From Treponema sp. (GTDB lineage: Bacteria > Spirochaetota > Spirochaetia > Treponematales > Treponemataceae), in NCBI GenBank assembly GCA_017645785.1, contig JAGCNW010000043.1, forward strand, positions 1 to 50,791: a stretch of 50,791 nt of DNA, in the 5' to 3' direction. Position numbers and translations under genes: made by a program. The notes beneath the pieces were generated by a model that searched no databases, was not told the DNA's origin, and was given only the letters and a program-made list of their open reading frames with translations. The stretch's first letter is position 1. Each line of letters opens with the position of its first letter. Shown here one piece after another: positions 22,859-30,469 of the stretch.

Positions 22859-24016
22859 TTATGGAATCAGGAACGCCAGGGTTCCAAGAATAAGGAGGAG
22901 GGCGACGTTCCACAAAGTGAATATGGCCATGTAGTTGGGAGCGGAGGGCGACTTTGCCTCGTCGCTTGTTGAGTAAAGCTTGAACGAAATGACGCTGGCC
23001 ATTGAGGCTATCAAAGTGCCAAGGCCTCCTGCGTTTACCGCAAGCAGGAGGGCGCCTCCGTCCTGGGCAAAGGCGCTTAGCAAGAGTGCCGCCGGAACGT
23101 TGCTGATAACTTGGCTTGCCAAGATTCCCGCGATGTAGATGGAAAGGCGGCTTGAAAGCGCCGACTGTATGAAGTTGGAGAAGGCGGGCAGGGTGGAGAT
23201 TGTCTTTGTAAAAATGAAAAAGCCCGCGAAGGTAAAGAGCAAGCTGTAGTCGACTTTTTTTAGAAGGCGGACGTCGCAAACAAGCGCCACGGCAAGTGTC
23301 GCGGCCAGCATCACGTAGCAGTTGGCCACGCGGAAGACAGTCAAAAGGCAAAGGACAAAGTCGGCCGCGTACAGGACTGTCTTGAAGTTCCATTGGACAA
23401 AGACGCGGTGGTTTTGCATGGTCGTCGGGTCGATTTTGTCGGGCTTTTCGGGGTCTCTTTTGGTGAACCATAGGACAAGGGCAAATAGCGCGAACAAGGA
23501 GGGAAGGGCTATCTTGGCGGTGAGCGCAAAGAATTCCCCGGCGGAAAATTCGTATTTTGAAAACAGGTAGAGGTTTTGCGGGTTTCCCATAGGGGTTGCG
23601 CAAGAGCCAAGGTTCGCGGCGAGGGTTTCCAATACGATTAAGTTTGCGCAAGGAAAGCCAAGGTTTTTAAATATAAGTATCGATATCGGAACGAATGTCA
23701 AAAGCGCGACGTCGTTTGTGACCAGCATCGAGCTGAAAAACACGATGCTGGTAAGCAAAAAATATAGGGCGCGGCGGCTCTTGCAAAGACGAGAAAGCCT
23801 TGCCGCGGCGAAGTCCAAATAGTTTTGGCTTTGAAAGGCTTTGATTACAAGCATCAAGCAAAAGAGTATGGCAAGCGTCCTAAAATCGATGGCTTGAACA
23901 TAAAGGCTGGGCTGGGGCCTGACAATCGCCGCCGCGGCCGCCGCAAGGACCAGCGCCGCGAACAAAACCGGCTCGCGCTTAATAAAAGCCGCCGCCCGCG
24001 AAAGAATATTTTTCAT
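22859..24016 (-). CDS. ArsB/NhaD/SLC13-type anion permease
   Basis: 385 residues with about ten membrane helices. The two family signatures are visible: FFSSMLVTNDVALLTFVPIS with the TND motif, and ANLGSCATPMGNPQNLYLF; a second half repeat appears as SNVPAALLLSAF. Proteins of this superfamily move dicarboxylates, arsenite, sulfate or exchange Na+/H+. The sequence does not tell which. The start at 24016 has no Shine-Dalgarno; TTGCAT-18-TAGATT ends 9 nt before it. The gene ends 40 nt before the lolA start, and lolA has its own promoter in that gap. Divergent from tRNA-Ala. Confidence 0.82.
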   Translation of the reverse strand: MKNILSRAAAFIKREPVLFAALVLAAAAAAIVRPQPSLYVQAIDFRTLAILFCLMLVIKAFQSQNYLDFAAARLSRLCKSRRALYFLLTSIVFFSSMLVTNDVALLTFVPISILIFKNLGFPCANLIVLETLAANLGSCATPMGNPQNLYLFSKYEFSAGEFFALTAKIALPSLFALFALVLWFTKRDPEKPDKIDPTTMQNHRVFVQWNFKTVLYAADFVLCLLTVFRVANCYVMLAATLAVALVCDVRLLKKVDYSLLFTFAGFFIFTKTISTLPAFSNFIQSALSSRLSIYIAGILASQVISNVPAALLLSAFAQDGGALLLAVNAGGLGTLIASMASVISFKLYSTSDEAKSPSAPNYMAIFTLWNVALLLILGTLAFLIP

Positions 24017-24025
24017 AACGCCACA

Positions 24026-24055
24026 AATCTAGCGCTTTTGCCGCCATCTATGCAA
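24026..24055 (-). promoter_or_regulatory. Promoter of the anion permease gene
   Basis: -35 TTGCAT (24050-24055), 18-bp spacer ending AGCGC, -10 TAGATT (24026-24031), then 9 nt to the ATG. Confidence 0.5.
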
Positions 24056-24065
24056 GCCGTTGCCC

Positions 24066-24095
24066 TTGACCAAAAATCGAAAAATGCGCTATAAT
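24066..24095 (+). promoter_or_regulatory. Promoter of tRNA-Ala
   Basis: -35 TTGACC (24066-24071), 18-bp spacer ending GCGC, -10 TATAAT (24090-24095). Back to back with the anion permease promoter. Confidence 0.85.
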
Positions 24096-24106
24096 CCTTT
24101 CCGCTT

Positions 24107-24179
24107 GGGGTATTAGCTCATCTGGTAGAGCGATAGGTTCGCAATCTATAGGTGGTCGGTTCGAGTCCGATATACTCCA
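24107..24179 (+). tRNA. tRNA-Ala (anticodon CGC)
   Basis: 73 nt that fold into a full cloverleaf. The acceptor stem is GGGGTAT / ATACTCC with the G3:U70 pair that marks alanine tRNAs; discriminator A73. The D arm is GCTC/GAGC. The anticodon loop TTCGCAA reads CGC, decoding GCG. The T arm is GTCGG-TTCGAGT-CCGAT. CCA is not encoded. A consensus promoter is upstream and a terminator follows within 10 nt, so it is transcribed alone. Confidence 0.95.
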
Positions 24180-24183
24180 CAAA

Positions 24184-24214
24184 GCGCGGTTCCATTCGGA
24201 CCGCGTTTTTTTTT
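24184..24214 (+). terminator. Intrinsic terminator after tRNA-Ala
   Basis: Stem CGCGGT..CC / GG..ACCGCG (24185-24205, one bulged T) followed by nine T (24206-24214). Confidence 0.9.
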
Positions 24215-24232
24215 GAGCCTGCGTTTTTTTTC

Positions 24233-24261
24233 TTGCATATTCGCAAAATTCCCGCTATAAT
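24233..24261 (+). promoter_or_regulatory. Promoter of the outer-membrane protein/lipoprotein pair
   Basis: -35 TTGCAT (24233-24238), 17-bp spacer, -10 TATAAT (24256-24261). The leader is about 57 nt with GGAG at 24315-24318. Confidence 0.75.
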
Positions 24262-24324
24262 AAAAAGATACAACAAGTTTTTTGCTCCTCGCGCGAAAGG
24301 CGCTCTTTTGCTCTGGAGAAAAAT

Positions 24325-24945
24325 ATGAAAAAAGTTTTGTTGACGGCCGCGGCTCTTTTTGCGCTTGCGGTTTTTTCCGCGACGGCAGAGAATAAGAAGG
24401 GCTCTTATTCCTTTTTGGACAATTTTGCGGTTGAAGCCCATTTTGCCAATACTTATCCCCTTGGCAGCGCGGGCGATCAGTTGTTTTCCTGCGTGGGCTT
24501 TGGGCTTGGCGCGGAATTGACTCTTCCCAAAAAAATCAAACGCTTTGACATTGGCTTTTCGTTTAGGATGGAATGTCTGGGCTACGCTGCCAAAGGCGGA
24601 AGCAACTTAAAAGGCGGTTGTGACACAAGATTGTCTCCCGGTTTTTTCATGCGCCTTCCCTTTTCCGTCGGCAAATTTGATTTTGCCTTTATGCCGGAGT
24701 TTTTCTACGGAATCGCTTTTAAGAATCCCCGCTGGCGCGACTCAAGCGGCTTGCATGGCTTTTACGCTGACCAAACCATAGGCGTGTTGCCGGCGCTGCG
24801 TTTTGCCATTCCTAAAACGCCGGTGGAGCTGGATTTTGCGCCTCTTTTGATGATGAATTTGGAAAAGAGCGGGCCTGTCTTTGAGGCGGGCTTTAGGCTG
24901 GGCGCGGCGTGGCGCTTTGGCGAGATGAAGGGGAGGAAAAAATGA
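24325..24945 (+). CDS. Putative outer-membrane beta-barrel protein
   Basis: 206 residues, family not recognised. The N-terminus MKKVLLTAAALFALAVFSATA is a signal peptide. The remaining 185 residues alternate hydrophobic and polar positions in short strands rich in Gly, Phe and Tyr (for example CVGFGLGAELTLP, FDIGFSFRMECLG, FDFAFMPEFFYGIAF, FEAGFRLGAAWRFG), as in small porin-like or OmpW-type barrels. The last strand ends near the C-terminus. GGAG lies 6 nt before the ATG and a promoter is upstream. Its stop overlaps the start of the following lipoprotein gene (ATGA), so both may act at the outer membrane together. Confidence 0.6.
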   Translation: MKKVLLTAAALFALAVFSATAENKKGSYSFLDNFAVEAHFANTYPLGSAGDQLFSCVGFGLGAELTLPKKIKRFDIGFSFRMECLGYAAKGGSNLKGGCDTRLSPGFFMRLPFSVGKFDFAFMPEFFYGIAFKNPRWRDSSGLHGFYADQTIGVLPALRFAIPKTPVELDFAPLLMMNLEKSGPVFEAGFRLGAAWRFGEMKGRKK

Positions 24946-26132
24946 ATAAGTTTGGAAAAAAAATCTTTTTGCCAATCTTGGCTCTTCTTTTGCTGGCGTC
25001 GTGCAGCGATTTTTTTAACGACGCAAAAAAAAGCGCTTCCGCTCCAATTGTTATTCCTCCTGTGCCGCCGTTACCGCCTAATCCGGATTTTACAATTACG
25101 GTTCCCGCCGGAACGGAAAGGGGAAGCGTGAAGGCGGACAAAACAACGGCGAAGGAAGGACAAAGCGTCTCGCTTGAGATTACAATCAATAGTGGCTATG
25201 AATTGATTTTGCTTGACGTAGTGGACGCCAACGGTTCGTTTGTAACGCTTGAAGGAAGCGGAACGGAAAGAACGTTCACAATGCCCGCGCAAAATGTTGA
25301 AGTAAAGCCGGTCATTGTCGCCTTTGCCGCGACAGGCGAATACAAAGACGAAGGAAACAATCTTGTGTCCTTTGGACTGTGGCCGCAAACAAAAAAGGCT
25401 GACGGCCTTGCAATTTACGAAAGAGTTTCCAAGAACGTGGGCTGCTTTGCCTACTGCAGGGGCGACGACGGCCAATGGTATTCCAAATTTAATGACGAAT
25501 GGTTTAAGGTTGAGCGTGTGTTCTGGCGCGTCCTTGAGACGGATTCGGGAGGTCATAAGCTTTTGCTTGCGGAAAAAATTTTGTACGCAAAGGCGTTTAA
25601 CTCGTCTAATAACGTTATATATCAATATTCCGAAATCCGAAAGTGGCTCAACGGAAACTCCGGTTCCGACAGAGAAAGCGACTATGGCGGCGAGCCAGGC
25701 TTTTTGCAGACGGCCTTTACTGCGGACGAGCAAAAGTCAATTGTGGGCACAAGCGTCGCAAACGACGAAGCTTCGACGCTTCCTGTTGAGTTTGACACTT
25801 TTACACAAGAGGACAAGAAGGATTGGGTTCCTAACTATTATGCTACCGAGCCTACGAGCGATAAAATTTTCTTGCTCAGCATAAACGAGGCCACTAGGAC
25901 CGAATATGGCTTTGGCCATTACGACGACACAACAATCGCCGCGCGCGTAAAAACTCCTGTTGACTTTTGCGGCAGCGACCGCCAGGCGAAATACAGTAAG
26001 TGGCTTTTGCGCTCTCCTGCCTCCCCACAACATTTTGACCAAATTCAGATTGTTTTTGGGAGTGGCTATATTCTTATGTCTTATGGCTCAACAACGCACG
26101 GCGTTGTTCCAGCCTTGCGCGTCCAAAACTAG
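24942..26132 (+). CDS. Lipoprotein with InlB-like repeat and DUF6273-like domain
   Basis: 396 residues. It begins MNKFGKKIFLPILALLLLASC, a lipoprotein signal with lipobox LASC. Residues about 45-125 resemble a divergent InlB-type/bacterial Ig-like repeat (ITVPAGTERGSVKADKTTAKEG...MPAQNVEVKPV). The rest resembles the DUF6273 domain common in gut bacteria: EVSFGLWPQT-like opening (here LVSFGLWPQTKK), FWRVLE, LLAEKILYAKAFN, EIRKWLNG, and the ending KWLLRSP...GVVPALRV. The start at 24942 has GGGAGG 6 nt upstream and gives the signal peptide; an in-frame ATG at 24909 lies within the previous gene. Presumably surface or periplasmic; function unknown. Confidence 0.75.
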   Translation: MNKFGKKIFLPILALLLLASCSDFFNDAKKSASAPIVIPPVPPLPPNPDFTITVPAGTERGSVKADKTTAKEGQSVSLEITINSGYELILLDVVDANGSFVTLEGSGTERTFTMPAQNVEVKPVIVAFAATGEYKDEGNNLVSFGLWPQTKKADGLAIYERVSKNVGCFAYCRGDDGQWYSKFNDEWFKVERVFWRVLETDSGGHKLLLAEKILYAKAFNSSNNVIYQYSEIRKWLNGNSGSDRESDYGGEPGFLQTAFTADEQKSIVGTSVANDEASTLPVEFDTFTQEDKKDWVPNYYATEPTSDKIFLLSINEATRTEYGFGHYDDTTIAARVKTPVDFCGSDRQAKYSKWLLRSPASPQHFDQIQIVFGSGYILMSYGSTTHGVVPALRVQN

Positions 26133-26147
26133 TCCGCGAAAGCGGAC
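26132..26147 (+). repeat. GTCCGC-GAAA-GCGGAC hairpin (dispersed repeat copy)
   Basis: Perfect 6-bp stem with a GNRA tetraloop starting at the last base of the lipoprotein stop codon; same core as the repeats at 2036-2051 and 2099-2114. No T-run follows. Confidence 0.6.
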
Positions 26148-26170
26148 GCGTGAATATTACCACTAGCAAA

Positions 26171-26192
26171 AGCGCGCGAAGCGCGCTATAAT
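26171..26192 (+). promoter_or_regulatory. ilvB -10 element with adjoining inverted repeat
   Basis: A perfect inverted repeat AGCGCGC-gaa-GCGCGCT (26171-26187) runs into the -10 TATAAT (26187-26192), which ends 8 nt before the ATG at 26201. The -35 region is poor (TAGCAA at 17 bp), suggesting activator dependence or control at the repeat. Confidence 0.5.
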
Positions 26193-26200
26193 AACTCCCC

Positions 26201-27904
26201 ATGAAAAAGACTGGCTCACAAATAATTTGCGAACTTTTAAAGGCTCATAAAATCACGACCGTGGCGGGAATTCCAGGCGGCTCAATTTTGCCGCTTTACG
26301 ACGAACTGGCCCGCAGCGGAATCAAGCACGTTTTGGTTCGCCAGGAGCAGGCGGCCGGCTTTATCGCGCAGGGCATGGCAAGAACCAGCGGAAAGCCCGC
26401 GGTGTGCATGGCCACAAGCGGCCCGGGCGCGATGAACCTTTTGACGGCCATCGCCGACGCTCGCTGCGACTCGATTCCGATTGTCGCGATTACCGGTCAA
26501 GTGAACCTTTCTATGATTGGAACCGACGCCTTCCAGGAGGCGGACACCTTCGGCCTTTCGTTCCCCATAACAAAGCACAGCATGATGGTAAAGAGCGCCG
26601 CCGAACTTTTGACGGCGATTCCCAAGGCCTTTGAAATTGCCGTGACCGGCCGTCCCGGTCCTGTCTTGATTGACGTCCCCAGAAACGTTCAGCTTGAAGA
26701 AGTTGAATTTTCTTCTTGGCCAAAAATTTCCGGGGCCAAAAAAGAAGTCCGCTTCCACACTCCAAAAAAAGAAATTCCCGCGCGCATAAAGGCGATATTT
26801 GGAGCGCTGGACAAAAGTAAAAAGCCTGTCGCTTATTTGGGCGGCGGCTGCAACTCGGTCGAGGTGGCCAAATACCTTGGCGCGCTTTTTGGCCTTTGCA
26901 AAATGCCGGTTGTATCAAGCCTTATGGGAATCGGAGCCGTTCCCGCCACTGACCCGTCTTACTTGGGAATGGTTGGAATGCACGGCTCCGTCGCGGCAAA
27001 CCAAGCGATGCGCGACGCGGACTTGGTGTTGGCGCTTGGAGTCCGCTTTGACGACCGCGCGATTGGCCTTGCAAAAGAATTTTGCCCCAAGGCAAAAATC
27101 GTCCACATAGACATCGACGCCGCCGAAGTGAATAAAATTTTTAGCGCCGACATTTCGCTTGTCTGCGACTTGGAAAGCTCCCTCGCCGCGCTTTCTGAAT
27201 ATGTCCGCGAAAAGAAAGATTCCTTTAACAAAGAAAACATTTCGCAAAGAAAAACTTGGCTTTCAAAAATGTCCGCGCTGCGCAAGGAAACCTTTTCCGT
27301 GGCGTGCGGTCAAAACAAAAAGTCAAAGTTTGTGAATCCCCGCGCCTTCATCGCCTCGCTCCCCACGAAGAACGTCATTGTGACCACAGACGTAGGCCAG
27401 CACCAAATGTGGGCCGCGCAATATTATCCCGTCCAGGCGCCAAGAACTTTCTTGACCTCGGGCTCTTTGGGAACGATGGGCTTTGGCCTTCCGGCGGCGA
27501 TCGGAGCCGCGCTGCAAAATCCGCAAAAGCGCGTCGTTTGCATTTCGGGCGACGGCTCGATTATGATGAACGTGCAGGAGCTTGCCACTTTGGCCGAGCA
27601 AAACTTGAACGTTGTCGTAATCGTTTTTGAAAACGGAACTTTGGGAATGGTTCGCCAGCAGCAAAAGTATATTTTTAAGAACAATTTTAGCGCCAGCGTT
27701 TTTGGAAAGAGCCCCGACTTGCTTGAAATCGCGCGCGGCTTTGGAATCCAAACCTTTGACGCGGACTGTGACCGCGACTGGGCAAAAAAAGTCTTTGACC
27801 CCGCAAGAAAGGCGCCCGCCTTTGTCCGCGTTAAGGTTGATCCCGACGAAGACGTTCTTCCGTATGTAATGGCCGGCAAGGCCAATATAGATTCTATCAA
27901 TTAG
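26201..27904 (+). CDS. ilvB: Acetolactate synthase large subunit
   Basis: 567 residues, full length for the catalytic subunit. It joins two pyruvates (or pyruvate and 2-ketobutyrate) in branched-chain amino acid synthesis, using TPP, Mg and FAD. Seen: GIPGGSILPLYDEL, the catalytic Glu49 in LVRQEQAAGF, SGPGAMNLLT, the FAD-binding middle domain, and the TPP motif GDGSIMMN...FENGTLG. No regulatory subunit gene (ilvN) is nearby, and no acetoin genes that would indicate a catabolic AlsS. No Shine-Dalgarno; leaderless or nearly so. Stands alone. Confidence 0.92.
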   Translation: MKKTGSQIICELLKAHKITTVAGIPGGSILPLYDELARSGIKHVLVRQEQAAGFIAQGMARTSGKPAVCMATSGPGAMNLLTAIADARCDSIPIVAITGQVNLSMIGTDAFQEADTFGLSFPITKHSMMVKSAAELLTAIPKAFEIAVTGRPGPVLIDVPRNVQLEEVEFSSWPKISGAKKEVRFHTPKKEIPARIKAIFGALDKSKKPVAYLGGGCNSVEVAKYLGALFGLCKMPVVSSLMGIGAVPATDPSYLGMVGMHGSVAANQAMRDADLVLALGVRFDDRAIGLAKEFCPKAKIVHIDIDAAEVNKIFSADISLVCDLESSLAALSEYVREKKDSFNKENISQRKTWLSKMSALRKETFSVACGQNKKSKFVNPRAFIASLPTKNVIVTTDVGQHQMWAAQYYPVQAPRTFLTSGSLGTMGFGLPAAIGAALQNPQKRVVCISGDGSIMMNVQELATLAEQNLNVVVIVFENGTLGMVRQQQKYIFKNNFSASVFGKSPDLLEIARGFGIQTFDADCDRDWAKKVFDPARKAPAFVRVKVDPDEDVLPYVMAGKANIDSIN

Positions 27905-27908
27905 GGGT

Positions 27909-27925
27909 GCGGCCGCAACAGCCGC
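27909..27925 (+). terminator. Possible weak terminator after ilvB
   Basis: Hairpin GCGGC-cgcaaca-GCCGC just after the ilvB stop, followed by a T/C-rich stretch rather than a clean T-run. Tentative. Confidence 0.3.
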
Positions 27926-27960
27926 GCGTTTCTTCTCGCTTTTATTTTATAGGGGGTAGT

Positions 27961-30402
27961 ATGAAAACAATTTGGAAAAAACTTCCGCTTTTGTTGGCGT
28001 TCTCTATCGCGGCTTTTTTTATCGCTTGCTTTAACAGCTCCTCGTCGCCGTTGGACATCGCGCCTGTGGCAAGCTTTTTTACGCAGACGGCGCTTTCGCA
28101 CAGGGCTTACATCGGAGGCTCTCTGATTTACAACCCTGATAACTCCGCCTTGTCTCAGCTTTCTTACGGCGTGAAAATCGCGGTTAGAACCAGCGTTTTG
28201 GAAAAGAAAATCGTTTCGATGCATCAAGTCGGAACAGGTTCGTCGCTAAGAACGGACACAACAGTTTCTGTAGGAGAGAACGGAAGCTGGACTGGCGGCG
28301 GCTCGAGCGCAATTTTTGACGACTATATCGTTGAAAAAGAAGGTTCCGCATTGTTCGGATATATAGTTATAATGAGCGTCGGCGAGAACAACATAAAATT
28401 CAACTACTACTATTATCCGCAAAACAGCGTCGCGCTTGCATCGCAATCTTTTAATCTAAATCTTGGCGATTCAGTTCGCCTTGGAAACAGTACCTCCATT
28501 ATAAAATATGAGATGCCGCAAATCGCCCGCAAAGGCTTTGAAAACGCGCGCTGGCTGACTTTTGTCAACAGCGAGGACAGCATGAGCGCCTGCATGTATT
28601 CCTGCATGCCGGAAATAAACGGAAACGCTTCGGCGCTTTACGGAGTGAACTCGGACAAAAGCTTTATCTTTCTTATTGGCGGCATGGGCGCTGTAGGCGA
28701 CTATTATCCGACATCTCTGTTGAGCGTCGTCAACATGGTTTCTTACGGAGACTACATCATCGACCAAGCCAATAACACAATGTATTCCGTCGCGGGAGAC
28801 GTAAAAACATACGGCTTGGCCGCGCTAAAGACAGAAAAAGACTATGACGGAAACACCTCCGCGGGCGTTGAAGGCGCGCCTGAATCTTTCTTGCGCTTTG
28901 CCTACCACTTGTACCAGTTTCCTGACCAAGTGAACGGACCGAAAATTTTCTTTGAGTCCCTGCCCAAAAAGGTGCAGGACATAGCCAACTATCAATTTGA
29001 ATTATCCTTTTATAAAGACGACGGAGCGATTTTTTACGTAAAGATGCTCAACTGGATTCTTTGTGACAAGGAGTCTTTGAATGAGATCGCCAATGATTTA
29101 AGGAAAAAAGGCAAAAACGAATACGCGAACGAAATTGAATCTGCCTTGGCCCACTATCACAGCCCAAGTTCAGGAATCACGTTCAACCAAGCCAAGTGGG
29201 AAGACGCTTTTATAAACGCTTCCGTCAGCATTTCAAAAACCGCGGAAGATTTTGAAAACGCGAACAACCAGTATGTCGAAACGTTCAGAAACATCTTGGA
29301 CGATGTTTACGACAATTCGCCTGACGCTTATGTAGAGCCGCCGAGCTTGTTCAACATTTATCCCGACATCGCGCTTGACATGGGAAGCTCGGGCTACACG
29401 CCGGCCGACTTTGAAGCCTCAAACATTTTCTCTAATTCGCTTGCCGACAATCCGCTCATTTCCATGAGTTCGGCAAAGTCGTCAAAATACAAAGAGTACA
29501 CTGACAAGCGAGACGCGATAGAAAAGAAGTTCAGCGAGTTCCACCGCATGGATTTGGCCAAGGTAAACGGAAACAGGCTTTCTGTCGTTGGCGTGAATTT
29601 TGCGATGGGCGTCAAGGGAAAGGTCATAAAGAACCTTGGCATAAAGTCTGGCGAGCTTGGAATAAAGGGACTTGGCGCCGCGATTTTCATCAAGGCCGAG
29701 GCTACGCTCCAAAAAATTGACCTTGGCGAACATTCATTCTTTAGCAAGGAAGAATTGGAAAAAATGACAAAAGACTTGCACAAGCCAATCAATTTTTCCA
29801 TAGGTCCTATTCCTTGCGTTTACAAGACCACGTTCAACTGGGACGTTGGCTGGACCGCTAAGGTTACGACCAACGTAAAGTTTATGGCGGGCTTTACCGG
29901 CCTTTACGGAGGAGAGGTTGACTTGGGCGCCAAGTGGGGCGTAAAGTTCAAGTGGAAGGTAATTCCGGTAGGCGGCTACTTTGACCCCTGGCCCACGAAC
30001 GCGCATGGAATCAACGAACACGCCGCCTACATAGGGCCGTCCGCCGAGGCTCCTGACCAAGCGGAAGTTGGCCTTGACGTAGGAATTTACGTCAAGGGAA
30101 CTCTAAAGCCGCAATTCGGCGTTGGCTTTAGCTATGTCAGCGCGGGACTTCAAGTGGTTGGAAACGTCCAACCGGAATTGCACTTTATAATTGGCGACAA
30201 GTTCATGAGGCCGCCGGACAACACTCCCTACCACATGCAAGGCTTGCTGAAGATTTTGGTCACATTCGGCCCCTACTTTGAAGTGACGATTCCGATAATC
30301 GGAAAAAAGATTAAGACCGAATGGACCGCGGTAAAAATTCTTGACAAGTCCAGCGGCGACAGGCCTATAGAAATTTTTGACGTTCCATTCTCAGTGATAT
30401 AG
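27961..30402 (+). CDS. Large lipoprotein of unknown function
   Basis: 813 residues. The signal MKTIWKKLPLLLAFSIAAFFIAC ends in a lipobox-like FIAC, so it is probably lipid-anchored. I recognise no domain. Residues about 25-270 are beta-rich with several Ser/Asn/Tyr-rich strands, 300-520 are more helical and charged, and 540-813 return to short Gly-rich strands (MAGFTGLYGGEVDLGAKWGV, QFGVGFSYVSAGLQVVG) that could form a beta-barrel or sandwich. GGGGG precedes the ATG; an in-frame ATG at 27907 would spoil the signal peptide. The gene is transcribed alone and ends at a strong terminator. Confidence 0.7.
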   Translation: MKTIWKKLPLLLAFSIAAFFIACFNSSSSPLDIAPVASFFTQTALSHRAYIGGSLIYNPDNSALSQLSYGVKIAVRTSVLEKKIVSMHQVGTGSSLRTDTTVSVGENGSWTGGGSSAIFDDYIVEKEGSALFGYIVIMSVGENNIKFNYYYYPQNSVALASQSFNLNLGDSVRLGNSTSIIKYEMPQIARKGFENARWLTFVNSEDSMSACMYSCMPEINGNASALYGVNSDKSFIFLIGGMGAVGDYYPTSLLSVVNMVSYGDYIIDQANNTMYSVAGDVKTYGLAALKTEKDYDGNTSAGVEGAPESFLRFAYHLYQFPDQVNGPKIFFESLPKKVQDIANYQFELSFYKDDGAIFYVKMLNWILCDKESLNEIANDLRKKGKNEYANEIESALAHYHSPSSGITFNQAKWEDAFINASVSISKTAEDFENANNQYVETFRNILDDVYDNSPDAYVEPPSLFNIYPDIALDMGSSGYTPADFEASNIFSNSLADNPLISMSSAKSSKYKEYTDKRDAIEKKFSEFHRMDLAKVNGNRLSVVGVNFAMGVKGKVIKNLGIKSGELGIKGLGAAIFIKAEATLQKIDLGEHSFFSKEELEKMTKDLHKPINFSIGPIPCVYKTTFNWDVGWTAKVTTNVKFMAGFTGLYGGEVDLGAKWGVKFKWKVIPVGGYFDPWPTNAHGINEHAAYIGPSAEAPDQAEVGLDVGIYVKGTLKPQFGVGFSYVSAGLQVVGNVQPELHFIIGDKFMRPPDNTPYHMQGLLKILVTFGPYFEVTIPIIGKKIKTEWTAVKILDKSSGDRPIEIFDVPFSVI

Positions 30403-30415
30403 AAAAAGCAACAAG

Positions 30416-30444
30416 CCCGCGCTAAGGCGCGGGAATATTTTTTT
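30416..30444 (+). terminator. Intrinsic terminator after the large lipoprotein gene
   Basis: Perfect stem CCCGCGC-taag-GCGCGGG (30416-30433), then AATA and a run of T ending at 30444. Confidence 0.88.
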
Positions 30445-30469
30445 GCGCATAAATTTGGAGGATAAAAAA

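Noticed and set aside
22851..23651. Minus-strand frame inside the anion permease gene (266 codons)
   Set aside because: Pro/Arg/His-rich shadow of the real gene in another frame on the same strand.
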